Source: Cryptomeria japonica (Eukaryota; Streptophyta; Pinopsida; Cupressales; Cupressaceae). From it: a stretch of 64,000 bases of DNA. The stretch's first letter is position 1; each line of letters opens with the position of its first letter. Under the pieces are notes generated by a model. It was not told where the DNA came from. It ran no database searches and worked only from the letters and a program-made list of their open reading frames with translations. The DNA lies in NCBI RefSeq assembly GCF_030272615.1, contig NW_026729194.1, positions 86,378 to 150,377 on the forward strand. Direction: 5' to 3'. A program made the position numbers and the translations under genes. Shown piece by piece: positions 11,964 through 24,044 of the stretch.

Positions 11964-12688
11964 GACACTTGCCCTTCCAATTTATTGACCTAGAAATTTT
12001 TTAAGCTAAAGCAAGAGACACAAAGCATCAAGTTCTTGCCATTGGCGCGGTGAGTTTAGACTAGATAAAATTAGAGATAAAGATAAATAGGAAGAAGGAA
12101 AGAAATATATAATCACCATTACAATAAATACTATCAAAATATTGAATTGTTTTTAAGATAATATATAATTGCTTTATTTTTAAAATTTGATTTAAATTTA
12201 ATAATTTTTTTGGGAAAAACAACTATATGTATTTTTGTAAACTATTTATACAATAAACTTCACACAATATAATGCATTAAACAATGAATATTACATGATT
12301 AATTCTAAAGGCTCCCTTATGTTCAATCATAGAACCATTTTTAAAGCCTAAAGCAAAAACAGAAACATGATAATTACCTATTAATAAAGGCTTTTATGTT
12401 TTACCTTCAATTTGACAACCTTTAGATATCAAAATGTTAATATTTAATAAAAGCATAACTTCAAAATAAGTAAAGAACAAAAAAAAATTAAACTATAACT
12501 TTTAGATAAATTTATAAATAAATTTTTTTAAATTATATAATTAACCAAACATATTTAAAATTAAAAAAAATTAAAAATAAATCTGTTATTGCATAATTAG
12601 AATTTATCAACAAGCATCTTAAAAAGTAAAATGAAGAAAATAAAAGAATTTAAAATTAAATAATATTATATTTTAATCACACATATTT

Positions 12689-12710
12689 ATATATATATAT
12701 ATATATATAT
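12689..12710. repeat. (AT)n microsatellite
   Basis: Eleven AT dinucleotides in a row, within AT-rich DNA. Confidence 0.9.
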
Positions 12711-13300
12711 TAAGCATTCTAAAATTCGTTTTAAAAAAATTGATTAAATTAATAACCTACTTTCCCTTTAGATTTATAATTGGCAGTATGTGTGTTTAAT
12801 AAATTTAATACTTGCTCTTACATTTAAAAGTAGTTGATCATAATGATTTGTTATGTATAAGCCATGGAATCCGAAGTGTCAGTTGTATCTTAATATAGGA
12901 CGCATATATTCTAGTTCCAAAATACCAGTATGGATTGACTAACATGCGTGTTACTCGCATGCTTTACATCCTCGATTTTGTAATTAACAACTGCAATTGA
13001 CTAACCTGTCCCAAACACGTTGTACGAAAGGTCCGTTTTGGAGCCAGAATAGACGCAGCCCTTAATATATATGTACGATGAAATCCACTATTACCAATAC
13101 AGTATTAAATCTCTAGTGCAAACAACCATTGGGTTTGATTTTTTTTGTACGAATGGTTATTGTATTTAAATTGAATCAAATACATAAAGTTGTAAAAAAA
13201 TAAATTTATAATTGATTTAGTACATTGGTCATATCAATATCATTAATGAAGAGATAAATATGTTATTTTATGGAAAAATAAATAAAAATTCTACCGACTA

Positions 13301-13379
13301 TTTTTTGTCTGAGCCAATAGAAATAAAAAAAATGATATTTTAAAAATGATATTTTTTGTCTGAGCCAATAGAAATAAAA
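13301..13379 (+). repeat. Short direct duplication, 28-bp arms 51 bp apart
   Basis: 'ttttttgtctgagccaat' and the following 'agaaataaaa' occur at 13301-13328 and again at 13352-13379. It is about 300 bp upstream of the GMC start codon. Confidence 0.8.
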
Positions 13380-13593
13380 TAAATCTTTCTTTGAAATTAT
13401 TGGCATGCAATACACAAAAGTAGTCTTAGGTTGAAATTAATGGCATACCAGCCAAATGGAATGTCCAGGGTTGGTGACCGACTCAAGGAGTCTTACGTTA
13501 AAAGTAGTTTCATGGTATCTAATTAAAAAATTCAAGTGTCCGTGATCATTTATAATTTGAGTTAATTGAAATTACGATTAAGAGAAGTGAAAC

Positions 13594-13600
13594 TATTTAA
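13594..13600 (+). promoter_or_regulatory. Possible TATA box of the GMC gene
   Basis: TATTTAA lies 60 bp before the start codon, which would place transcription start near 13625 and give a short leader. AT-rich surroundings make chance matches likely, so this is weak. Confidence 0.25.
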
Positions 13601-13659
13601 GAGGAATCAGATCGATTTCAATTTCAAGTCTATACGAGGGGTTAGATCAACTAGTGAGT

Positions 13660-15821
13660 ATGGAGATTCTCTTCTGTCTCATTTCATGCCTGCTGCTTTT
13701 CACAAATCATAATGACCTCCACTGTTCAGCGGTGGCAACGCAGAAATTGGGTGAGTGCATTCTTTCAGTATTTCATTTCAAATTTCAATGTTTTATATGA
13801 AGGATGCGTATAAAAATTACAATGCTTTTTAAGTTTGGTATGTAATATAGTAATGTGAGTTGTTTTGTGTTTGGCGTTTGCAGAATACCCATATCCTTTT
13901 ATGACATTTGACGCTGAAAAGGCAGCTGCAAGAACATATGATTACATTGTGATTGGAGGAGGCACAGCAGGGTGTCCTCTCGCTGCAACTCTGTCACAGC
14001 ACTATTCTGTTCTTTTAGTGGAAAGAGGAGATTCCCCTTATGGAAATCCTGACACTGCAGACAATAAAGGCGTATTCAAGGCTTCGGAGGATCCCAACGA
14101 GTTGCCTTATGTCATGCAAGGATTTGTCTCAGAGGAGGGAGTGCGGTCGGTAAGGGGAAGAGTCCTGGGAGGTGGATCAGCCATTAACGCTGGTTTCTAC
14201 AGCAGGGCAAGTTCAGAATTCATTCGAGAGATGGAGTGGGATGAGAAACTTGTGAATGAGTCGTACGAATGGGTGGAGAAGTTGATGGCCTTCAAACCAG
14301 ACAAGATTTTCCGTTGGAATTCTGCTGTGAAGGATGCACTTTTGGAATCTGGAGTGCTTCCTTACAATGGGTATACTCTGGATCATTTGGAGGGAACCAA
14401 GTTCAGTGCTTCGACCTTTGACAACGAGGGAAGGAGACACACAGCTGCAGATCTTCTGCAATATGCAAATCCAGATAACATTGTGGTTCTTCTGAATGCT
14501 ACAGCCACCAGAGTCCTCTTTGACTCGTCGTCAGGTACGCTTGCACTTTCACTTTTGTGCTTTCCTTTTTTCAGTATTGGCGTGAGCCCCTCTTTCCCTA
14601 AATATTAATCAAATCAGTTTAATGGTTTTAGATATACCTATATTTTGAAAAGAATAATAATTTTATATTGTTAAAAATGTATTAATTAGAATAATAATTC
14701 TCTTCACATATAGTTTTAACAATATAATTATATTGTTTGTATTTTTCTTATTTTTTCATTTTTTTTATTTATTCAACTTTACCATTTTCTAAAATTAAAT
14801 TAAATCTATGCTATTATGACAATATTTTAAGTTACATTAGAATATTAATATTGTCTATAAAACAATGTTGCAGGAATATTGAAGGCTAATGGTGTTGAGT
14901 TGATGACTAGCGTTGATAATCTCTTATATCAAGTATTTATCAACTATTTGTCAAAATGGAATGAAGTAATTTTATCAGCGGGAAGTATAGGTAGCCCTCA
15001 ACTTCTTTTATTAAGTGGAATTGGCCCATTAGAACAACTTGATGAATTGAACATTACTGTATTGTTAGATCTAAACTCGGTAGGGAAAATGATTCAAGAT
15101 CCCCCATGTACAAGAATCATTTTGAAATCCGCTAAGGCACTTGAATTTGAAACACCACAAGTAGTGGGTATAATAGACAATTCCCATGTCTACATTTGGG
15201 GTGGTAGCTATTTTCAGCAAAAAAACTCTATAGATGATCAATATATAGGAGCTATCTTCAGCAAGGTGGCATTTCCCTTATCAAGGGGTGAGCTTCGACT
15301 TAGTAGCAAAAATGCCAAAGATAATCCATTTGTAAGATATAATTACTTTTCTTATCCATTTGATGTACAAGAATGTATTCTTGCTATGAAGGTATTGTCA
15401 AATATTACCATGACAACTTCAATCCAAGAATTTGCATTTAATACTGGAATTCAATTCATAGGGTCTAAATTGCCGCAAAATATACTGGATAATGATGCCT
15501 TGGAAATTTTTTGCAAAGATACCGTAGGAACACTTTGGCATTACCATGGAGGGTGTGAAGTTAATCATGTGATTGACAGAACATTTCAAGTGAAAGGTGT
15601 TGATGGTCTAAGGGTTGTGGATAATTCCATTTTCAAGGATAGCCCTGGGACAAATCCACAAGCCACTATCATGATGCTTGGAAGGTATTGTTTGTCCTTT
15701 TATATTATATTATATAAAAATAATTTAAATTATAATATTATTAACATTTTTTTAATTGCATATGTGTAGGTATGCAGGAATTCGTATCCTTCAAGAGCGG
15801 ATGAACATTTGTGAATATTAG
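13660..15821 (+). CDS. GMC oxidoreductase, HOTHEAD / mandelonitrile-lyase-like, four exons
   Basis: The exons are 13660-13750, 13884-14534, 14874-15684 and 15770-15821. All three introns (133, 339 and 85 bp) are GT-AG and phases match, giving 534 residues without a stop. Exon 1 is a signal peptide (FCLISCLLLF core). FAD-binding GGGTAG is at residues 55-60, with an acidic ribose-contact position in LLVERG (about 77). GMC signature 1, RGRVLGGGSAIN, is at 121-132 and signature 2, GSIGSPQLLLLSGIG, at 284-298. The C-terminal catalytic region has WHYHGGC (His472) and SPGTNPQAT (Asn508). Asn508, rather than a second His, and the TNPQAT wording fit HOTHEAD-type proteins better than hydroxynitrile lyases. 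HOTHEAD in Arabidopsis is linked to long-chain fatty-acid oxidation for cutin; that substrate is only inferred here. The protein is shorter than Arabidopsis HOTHEAD (about 590). DPP at 323-325 replaces the usual DNP, so activity is not assured. Confidence 0.85.
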
Positions 15822-16161
15822 ACCATTTTCAAATATTTTTATAATAAGATGTCACAAACTTATGTTGTTTATTCGCTATTGACATCAAATAGAATGATTT
15901 AATTTCTAATAATTTACTTTTCATATAATGTTTATATTCAATTGTGGTTTAATATATATTAATTTACAAAATTACAAAGCAAAGAAAAAATGAGGGAAAA
16001 CTTTGATGATAATATTTATGCAAAGATATAGATATAATTACTTCAAAGAAATAGGATTTAAAAAAATACTATTTTCTTCTCTAAATTTTTTTGAAATGAA
16101 TTATTAGACTACTATATTTTATTAAAAATGATAGAATAAAACATTCACATTTACTATAAGT
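15822..16161 (+). other. 3' flank of the GMC gene
   Basis: Non-coding AT-rich DNA, probably with the 3' untranslated region ('aataagatg' near 15842 is a possible poly(A) signal). It is matched by 28414-28755 in the duplicated copy. Confidence 0.5.
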
Positions 16162-17019
16162 TGTTGAACACTATCGGATGTTGAGAGGGGGGAGATCAAC
16201 TTACACTTAAAACTTGATCAGATTTAGCATTCATTATTTCTACCATATCCATGAATGTAAATAATTGAAATCACAAAGACAAACATATATAACACCAAGA
16301 CTTTTACTTGAAAAACACAAAGAGGAAAAAACCATGGTGAGAATCATACTCACAATATATCTTTGAGATTAATTACAATGTTTTCGCTAACTACAAAGCA
16401 ACTCATTGCCCCTGAGATCAAATTTTCAGGGTAAGATAGTAAGCTCATTCAAATACAATGAGATCAAAAGATTCAACTAGAAGAGTACTGCATTAAAATG
16501 CGGATTATAGTTTAATACTCATCTGAAACAACCTTTACCACTACTATGCAGCACATCAGGAATGTATTTCTGAACCCTTCTCTACATTAGGAATGCAACA
16601 TATTCCTCCATGCCACTTCTCAAGACTACCCAAATATGAATGTAGGTAAGAACATCTTCAACATTCGATCACCTAGTCTTCTAAGAGCATGACATATAAT
16701 AAGGATGTACATCCAAAAATACTATTATATAAATCAAATAATCATCTAAGGTATATCCACCATGTACTAGACTAAAGAGTATGACATATTGTTCAATGAA
16801 ATAGTCACACATAGTTGAAACACTATACCAGTATATACACTCATCAATCAAAGTTGTAGGAGCATCATTATATACTACTTTAAATGTTTATATATGCTTA
16901 TCAACATTATAGATATAGCCGCACAGCATCTGTATAACCATATATCACTACACCATGTAGAAAATATCATTCAAACCACAAGTTTGACATCAATGATGAC
17001 ATGAAATCCATATTTAACA
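16162..17019 (-). mobile_element. Family F (copy F2) 3' LTR, Copia-type
   Basis: On the minus strand it starts TGTTAAATATGG, contains 'catcattgatgtcaaac', and ends in ...GTGTTCAACA; the G-run 'gaggggggagatc' (plus) is near that end. Length is 858 bp. A polypurine tract lies just outside at 17025-17035, which makes it a 3' LTR of a minus-strand element. The copy at 28756-29634 matches it and part is present at 51981-52439. No 5' LTR of the same type was found to the right of any F copy. Confidence 0.65.
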
Positions 17020-17024
17020 CAATA

Positions 17025-17035
17025 TCCCCCTTTGA
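17025..17035 (-). other. Polypurine tract of F2
   Basis: On the minus strand it reads TCAAAGGGGGA, five bases before TG of the 3' LTR. It is also present beside F3 (29638-29648); in F4 (near 52441-52452) the run is degenerate. Confidence 0.6.
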
Positions 17036-17099
17036 CATTGATAGAAAACCTTGAGCCAACATTTATCTCTCCTCTTTTGACACCAAGGACAAAGGGCAC

Positions 17100-19126
17100 A
17101 TGAAAAATATATAACGTTGTGTTGTCTATATAACTCACCCTATTTATAGGATGTCTTCAACAGTAGAATACCTAAAATAAAATTTCACCCATACTATTAC
17201 ATAAATACACAATCAAAAAAATATATTACTGAAAGTTCATCTAAACATCTTGCATGGTAGGGATTATCATATCTTTATGAATAACCTTCAATTGTGCCCA
17301 AGCAAAGCTACAATCAACTCCCACATTATCAAAACTGTGAGCTAGCTCCCCATCTTCAAAATGAGTTGTTGTGCAACTTTACAACTTCCAAACTTAGATA
17401 CTGATAGAGTCTTTCAAAATTTTCACCATTCCTATGACATGCATATCAACAATATTCCTTTATCTGAAAAAAGTATTTATTTACATTCTCTTACTGATCT
17501 ACCAATTGATTTACATTTGTATACTAATTTTCTACTTTTCTAGCATTTTCATTTTCATATTTTTTAAGATCAATAGACTTAAATATCTCTAGAATACGAG
17601 TCTCAAGAGTTTTTATATCCTTTTGAATTTTACTTGTGGATTCAAGCTGGGCGTGAAAAAACTTGTATACTTGTCTCACACTATCTACGCTCTACTCAAA
17701 TGCTACAATATCGTCCTTTAGATGGTTGTGTGTCTTTGCACACACTTATTCACTCCGTCTTCTATCAACCTCTTCTCTAAGTCACTTGAGGTAGTTGCTT
17801 CAAGAATGAAATCGTATCATTACAAAACCTCTAATAGAGTTCACAATTTCTCTTCACCAATTAAGGATTCATCTAATTTAGAATAAAAAACATTCTCTTA
17901 GAGAAACTTCAACATATCCTCAATTAGTTCAATTAAATACTTGTTTATAGCTATATGATGAAAGACATCACCAAAGTGAAACATTTAGAGAGATGATAAT
18001 TTGTTCAAATATAATTTTCCTTCTGTTACTAGTACTTATAATGCCTCTAGTGTATCTATCAATTGAAATTTCATCTAGAATTAAAGAAATAGGGGAATAT
18101 TGGAAGCTTCACCTATAGACACTCTTCTTATTGTCTTTTCTTTCTCCTTCAAGATCATTTCTTCTTTCTTCTTTTCTATTGCGTGGTCTATTCTTCTGTC
18201 TATCTTCTCATTTTCATCTATTTGTTAATGCTTCTCCCTTTTTTTTTATACATCTTTCTTTTTCTTCGTTTCTTCCTTAGGAAATTTCATTGCGCTTTGA
18301 CCAAATTCTTATCAAAATTCACTTGAATATCTAGAATAGTTTCCAGACCACCTACATCAATCTTGTGTTCCTCTATTCCCTTCTTAGGGACAAACATACT
18401 GCGACTTGTTTCTCCACTACAAATTCTTGTGTTTTTATCCTCCTTTGGAGAATACAAAATCTTCACCACTTCTTCTACATCCTCAACTACTATATCATTT
18501 GGTTGTTTCACTATTATCTTTAGGTCTTCAATATATCCACCCATAATTTGATTTACCATTTATTTATTTTTGAACCTTGCACTAAGAATTTATGGAATTT
18601 TACTTCTTGCTTCTAGAATAAGTAGGAGCAAAAATTATCAATAGCACTTGCCCTTATGTTATTCTCCTTTTTTACTACATTCTTTCTCTTTTCTATGAAG
18701 ATTTATATCAAACTTTTGGGTAGTATCTCTTTAATATCACTAATTTTTGTAAAAATAATCAAGTACCTAATCACAACCTTTTCTATAGTTTCTTTATTCA
18801 CTAGATGAGACTCATCATACATATTTACTATAAACCACAATTATTTATGCATTCATATTCCACTTAGAAGGCTATCCAAATCAAGTGGGTAATAATTTGG
18901 ACCACCTTTGGGTTTTCCTTCCCTCTTAGTTAGCTTTTGTACTTTCATTTTTATTTCTTTATTCATTCCTATAGGAGTCTCTCCTAGAGAAACCATAGAT
19001 CTTTTCTTGTTAGCCAAAGGAATTGCATGCTCTTCTTCTTCTTCAATCACCATTTGCTTTGTCTTTATTCTAATCATAATTTTATCTTTCTATGCATCAT
19101 CTTTTGAGATTCACTCAAATTCTTTA
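17100..19126 (-). pseudogene. Family F ORF (F2), C-terminal portion, unrecognised charged protein
   Basis: Two intact stretches remain: 19077-18853 (IRIKTKQMVIEEEEEHAIPL, then a SLGETPIG phrase) and 18559-18287 (MGGYIEDLKIIVKQ, then ICSGETSRSMFVPKKGIEEH and VGGLETILDIQVNF). Decayed sequence continues toward 17700, very rich in Lys and Glu, as in F4. F3 and F4 encode the same phrases, so this is a real former protein. The right end of the frame is cut by element E2 at 19126; the N-terminal part lies beyond E2. There is no match to known gag, protease, polymerase or envelope motifs. It could be a lineage-specific gag, but that is conjecture. Confidence 0.5.
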
Positions 19127-19722
19127 TGGTGCAATCATAACTGGTAAAAGCACTCAATAGAGTCAACTGACTTATGTAGCAATAGAGCCACAATAATCCA
19201 GCCAAGACTCTAAGAATCAAGTGAATCACAACATGTGAATCTCAATCCTTATTCTAGGTTCTACTTTCTCTGCCCCCTACAAATGATACATAACATCATA
19301 TTTATAGCCACCGGAACACATCCGGGTTGGCCTCATACGATTACATTCACCAATACAGGAAAATGAAACATGTAAGTAGGTCGGCCCTAAGTATTAGGTA
19401 AATCTCTTTGGAAAATAACAACCAAGTGATGTGGTTCAGCAAGAAGGTCAGCCACATGCCAAAGAACATCGGACAAGACCCAAGATGGATCCACATGCTA
19501 ACAATCACCTCGCTAATGAAGGAAAGCCAACTGATAAGCACAAGAACTGTCTTAGAACCCATAAATAGTCAATCAATATCTGACTAGAAAAGAACCCAAA
19601 TGAACTCAAAATATATAATCAAGAACATGAAACCATATGGAAACCAAAAATAAGATCCACCACGAAGAACAAGCAACTACTGGTACCAACTTGTAAGAAC
19701 ATAGAAAATAGCACAAATAACT

Positions 19723-20887
19723 TGTGATGTTGGGAAAATGATGAATAATGGAGATCTAGAGGAAAGCTTTTCTTCCATCTAAGGAGAGGCAAAATTTTCA
19801 CTTCAGATTTCTCTTCAAACACATTTTCTGGATTACATTGGAAGAGGTAGGAAAATACACAAGATTCAACCTCTATAGAAAGAGATACAATTCTGAGTGA
19901 TGGTAAGGGAATCCACTCTTCTGATATTGAGATTTGAATTCATTGAATTGTGTACTAATGATCAAGTGTAAAAGTGACAAAGATCTGATTATAACTCAAG
20001 ATAGAAGAATATAATGAGGTTGTGCACCTGGATCTGGCAATAATCTGTCGAAACAAACTCACCCTATGAATTTGGGAAAAATTTGCTTGGATCGTGGCGG
20101 GAATGTACATGGTCCTCTGAAAAATCTGCAAAATGGAAAGAGTTTTTTTGCTTCTACAAATGGAGCCCAAATATGAAAGTACAACTATGCACCTGCCACC
20201 TACACATAGAAAAGAGGGGGAAAGTTGTTGGGATTGAGGGGTTGCCTTCAAGTCAAACCCCAATTTTTGAATTAACCAAATGATGAAAGAAAGTACTTGC
20301 AAGTAAATATAAATGAAAGACTGTAATCTAAATCAACTCAAGGTAGGTTGTAGATAGAATGTAGATAGTTTTTCTTGTGTGGAATTTAATATTAGAATGA
20401 ATCTCCTCTTCAATGGTTGAATCCTTGACTTGAATGCAACACCTAGCCTTGAATGGAGAGTTGAGAATGCTCAATGCTGGAAAGGAATGCTTGAATGCAC
20501 GATCTCATGTATCTATGTTATGCTTCTTGATCTTATGTCAAATGGGAGGGGAGATGCAACTTAAATGCTTGTCAATTAGGGCTGATTGACCAGTTTTTCT
20601 TTGTAGACAGACATTAGGGGAGTCTTCCTGTTCAATGTGAAACCTCCAAATCAAATTTAAAAAGGGTCCTTCCCCAAAATGGAGTAGGGGATAGGGGTGT
20701 AACACCCCTATCCTAACCTTTTATGCAAGAGAGGATATAGTCTAGTCAGTGCGGAGGGGAAGCAAGATGTTGTTTTCAGGCATCAAGAAATTCTCCAGTT
20801 TGTGATCAGGCTTAGGGATTTGAATCACATGCATGAGGACCCTGTTATGGTTGACATTTGCTAGGGTCGTAATTTCCTGACACTACA
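19723..20887 (-). mobile_element. Nested solo LTR (Gypsy-type) inside the E2 3' LTR
   Basis: 1165 bp with TG...CA ends (plus strand TGTGATGTTG...GACACTACA), flanked by the duplication TAACT at 19718-19722 and 20888-20892. There is no internal region, so it is a solo LTR left by recombination. It contains a GC-rich palindrome at 20689-20713. The same insertion at the same site is in E3 (32439-33593). Open frames inside it, such as 20302-19955, are not shared as proteins and are not annotated. Orientation minus is inferred from the TGTAGTGTCAGGAAATT start. Confidence 0.8.
20689..20713. repeat. Perfect 11-bp palindrome in the nested solo LTR
   Basis: Arms ggataggggtg and cacccctatcc are separated by 3 nt (taa). 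In the sister copy (33395-33419) the right arm has two A-to-G differences that keep pairing as U-G wobble in plus-sense RNA. Confidence 0.85.
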
Positions 20888-21217
20888 TAACTAAATACGA
20901 ATAAAACTAAAAGGAAATATTTTTGGTTGGTGCAAGATTGCTCATCGACCGATGATGCTCCTCCATCAGACAACCCATGTGAAAAAAGATGTTCCACGAG
21001 ATGCAACTCATGACCATATAAAAATATTTGGAATGAACATCCGATGCTAATTTATGATCCAAATATGTTTTTTATCTGTGAACCTCTTCTCTAACTCTTT
21101 CAGTGCCTCAACCAGCTTCTCTAACCTCTGATTCCATTGGTTTATGTTTCTTTTCTTCAGATCTCCACGTTGGGTTAGCTTTTGCAACTCTGATTTGGTT
21201 CTACCATAATACTTTAT

Positions 21218-22894
21218 CTAGTTTGTCATCGTCAACTCTTTGTCACTCGGGTCCATCTGTCTATTGGGTTCAAATGTCAAATGCTTCTGCAAACTTATGT
21301 CACCCTCTGATATAATTAATGCAACTGGTTCTACCAGATCTTTCTTTAAAATCTTCAGCATGACCTCTACAACCAGTTCTTTCAAACCTTTTGGTATACC
21401 CTCTCCTACCAGTTTCTCAGTACTGCAACTTTTCTCAGGACTAAGATTATTCACCTCCATCTCTTTCTCCTTAAAAGAAATCAATGTGAACTTATGGCCA
21501 TCATTTTCAAGAGTAACTAGGATTCTTCTACATTCATGAATAGCTCCTCTATCGTAATGCTAAGGCTTTCCGAACAAGACATGACAGACACTCATAGATA
21601 CAATATCACATTAAAATTCATCTCTAAAAGTCCTAATGTTTAAACTCACCAAACACTTCTCCTTTATCTCTATCTCTTGATCATCTTCTAGCCAACTCAC
21701 CTCATAAGGACAAGGATGCTTAAGCCTCTTCAATCCAAGCTTCACAACCATCTTCTAAGATACTAAATTATCAGTACTCCCACTATATACAATGACCTTG
21801 CAACACTTACCACCTAATTCGCATACAGTCCGGAAAAGACTCTTCCTCTGAGTAGATTCGATATCCTTTCTTCTGAACATAATAGATTCTCCTTGGTCTG
21901 GTGGAAAGTCAGATCCAGTACCACCTGGTTCCTCACTTGCCACAAAACTTATTGACATTCCTTGCTTACATTTTTAGAATCTATGTCCAGTTTCTCCACA
22001 CTTGAAACATTTGCCAGGAAATTATCTACAGGTACTGTTGATACCTTTCCTTGGTGTCTTTTGTTCTAGTTCTTTACTCCGCTTAGGTTTTAACTCCTCT
22101 TCTTTAATTGGTGTCTTGATACTATGAGTCATCTTGAACTTCTCCTTTTCCTTATTCGGTTGTCTTCTTCTCACCTTCTCCTTAGCCTTCAAAGAATACT
22201 GGTTAGCTTCTTCAACTATGGAAACCTTCCACATACTCATCTCATATTGAATGTTCAAAGCAAGTCCATTCATGTACCTCACCACCTTTTGCCTAGCCCT
22301 CTCTCTATGTCCAAATATGATCACAACCTTGTATAATTCCTAAGTGTATTGCTTCACAATCATGTTTCTCTGTTTCAAGTTCTGCAACTTCTTGAACAAT
22401 TCCAATTCATAGTCTCCCGATCTCAATCTTGCAACCATCTGTCTCCCCCGAGTGATCTTTAAATCATGATTCTCCACACTCTCTTTCTGCAATTGTTTCC
22501 ACCACAAGGTAGCATGCCCTTTCAAATTGGTATGTTCCAATTGGACTCTTTGTGGGTCCTTCACATCCTCAAACTCAAAGTATTCCTCCAACTCTCTGAT
22601 CAAATTGATCAGATCCTCCGGGGTCAGTGTTGTGAAAATTTTGGAAACCTCAACTTTATGAACTTTACTTGCTTGTTCCAATGCTCTTAGGAATCTTTCC
22701 TCTCTTTCATCTTCCGATCCTTCAGCTTCCTCAAGCTCTTGAGCAACTTCCTCACATTCATCCTCAAAATCAGGGTTTCTCTGCAAACCATCCAAAGCAT
22801 TTGAGATCTTATTCGTTACTTCAATCTTGAAGTCTTCCATAATATTCTCTACACTTTGGGAGTTCATCCTCCTCGTCGGCATCTCTTCTTCCAT
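21218..22894 (-). pseudogene. E2 gag-protease polyprotein, in-frame stops only
   Basis: One continuous frame of about 559 codons runs from ATG at 22894 to 21218; the four longest open pieces are all in register, broken by point stops (e.g. 22340-22342, 22022-22024, 21755-21757). Gag has a charged N-terminus, VEVSKIFTTLTPEDLI, LKGHATLWWKQLQKE and DYELELFKKLQNLKQRNM, which are classic plant Gypsy gag phrases. The zinc knuckle CFKCGETGHRF..C has a stop within it. The protease part reads VIVYSGSTDNLVS: the catalytic Asp of DSG is Tyr (codon 21785-21787). A SMSVCHVLFGKP flap-like stretch follows. In an active element it would supply capsid and protease; here it is dead. Confidence 0.75.
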
Positions 22895-23062
22895 CCACTC
22901 TGGTGAACTACCTCAACTCAGCAATATAACTATCGGTTTCAATTGCCTCCCCTCGATGATCTATTGAACACACACACAACCTGCCTCCAATCGGCAATCT
23001 ATCCACCTCAAGGAATCTGTCAATGTTTATAAACAATTCTTCCACTAGCCAGTCCATAACCA

Positions 23063-23074
23063 GCTCTGATACCA
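23063..23074 (-). other. Primer-binding site of E2
   Basis: The minus strand reads TGGTATCAGAGC exactly, the complement of the 3' end of plant initiator-Met tRNA, two bases from the LTR end. Confidence 0.85.
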
Positions 23075-23076
23075 CT

Positions 23077-23880
23077 TGGTGTAGCCATAACTATTAAAAA
23101 TCATCAAAAGAGTCAACCGACCTATGCAACAATAGAGACACAATGAAAGCAGCAAGAAAATATAATAATTTCACATAAATAGATCATTTAAAGCATTAGA
23201 TCTTCTGGAAATCATTTGTGTATCATTATATTGTCATCAAAGAACATTTTGTAATTAATTGGTTACATGCAGACTTCAAGCCAGATACAATCCAACCAGG
23301 ACTCTAAGAATCAACCATATCACAACATGCAAATATCAATCATTATTCTAAGTTCTACTTTCTCTTCCCCCTACAAATGATACATAACATCATATTTATG
23401 CTCACAAGAACATAAAACATTCACCAATATAGGAAAATGAAACATGTAATTAGGTCGGCCCTAAGAATTAGGTAAATCTTTCAAGAAAATAACAACCAAG
23501 TGATGTGGTTTAGCAGGAAGGTTGGCCACATGCCAAAGAACCTCAAACAAGGCCCAAGATCGAGCCACATGCCAAAAATCACGTCGGTAATGAAGGAAAA
23601 CCAACCGGTAACCACAAGAACTATATGAGAAACCATAAACACTCCATCGAAAGTGAATTCTGACTGGAAAAGAACCCAAATAAACTAAAAAATATTGAAT
23701 CAAGCACATGAAACCATCTAGAAAATGAAAAATAAGATCTGCCACAAAGAACAAGCAACTCTCGGTACCAACTGGTAAGAACACAGAAAACTGTAGAAAG
23801 AACTAAATTAGAACAAAATTGAAAGGAAATATTTTTGGTTGATGCAAGATTGCTCATCGGCCAGGGATGCTCCTACATCA
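23077..23880 (-). mobile_element. 5' LTR of E2
   Basis: 804 bp with TG...CA ends, directly followed by CTTTA at 23881. It is complete, unlike the 3' LTR, which has a nested insertion and a deletion. Confidence 0.8.
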
Positions 23881-24044
23881 CTTTAACTTAGGTTCTTGAT
23901 CATCTCTCTCTTGTAGCCTTTTGTTTCTTTTTAGAGGTCTTCTTCTTAATTGTCATAGTCCTAATAGGGGTTCTAGGCAAACCCAATATTACCAATGGTA
24001 GGATAGACACAAATCTTATCCTTCTTTAACCAAATGCCTCAAAA
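23881..24044 (-). repeat. Stub of family F right half
   Basis: The first ~165 bp of the F right half (from CTTTA to 'aaatgcctcaaaaact') are present here and again from 24835 onward, with a partial E LTR between. It looks like a recombination product between two F/E copies rather than a new insertion. Confidence 0.7.

Larger units (their letters stand above)
11979..13593. other. Upstream flank of the GMC gene, no gene seen
   Basis: Very AT-rich, with an (AT)n run at 12689-12710 and a short duplication at 13301-13379. The last ~800 bases are the only candidate promoter region for the gene at 13660. No transposon coding sequence was recognised in it. Confidence 0.5.
19127..20968 (-). mobile_element. 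3' LTR of E2, interrupted by a nested LTR
   Basis: LTR sequence from TGGTGCAATC (19127) to CTCCATCA (20968). The nested insert occupies 19723-20887; without it the LTR is ~670 bp because about 150 bp near 19190 are deleted relative to the other E LTRs. Confidence 0.8.
19127..23880 (-). mobile_element. Element E2: gag-protease Gypsy element lacking pol
   Basis: A full LTR-to-LTR structure on the minus strand: 5' LTR 23077-23880, primer site 23063-23074, gag-protease 22894-21218, 3' LTR 19127-20968. The target duplication CTTTA is at 19122-19126 and 23881-23885. The internal region is only ~2.1 kb, and protease sequence leads almost straight into the 3' LTR, so reverse transcriptase, RNase H and integrase are absent. 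E3 has the same compact internal region. It sits within family F and interrupts the F reading frame. Confidence 0.8.

Noticed and set aside
14213-14461. Minus-strand ORF opposite GMC exon 2
   Set aside because: Shadow of the real coding strand; no features of its own.
16162-19126. F2 left part as a standard autonomous Copia element
   Set aside because: It has a Copia-type LTR and polypurine tract but none of the Copia pol motifs in its internal region, and no 5' LTR is seen.
19955-20302. 115-codon minus-strand ORF, with a partial counterpart at 32878-33162
   Set aside because: Lies wholly in the nested solo LTR; frames are not conserved between the two copies.
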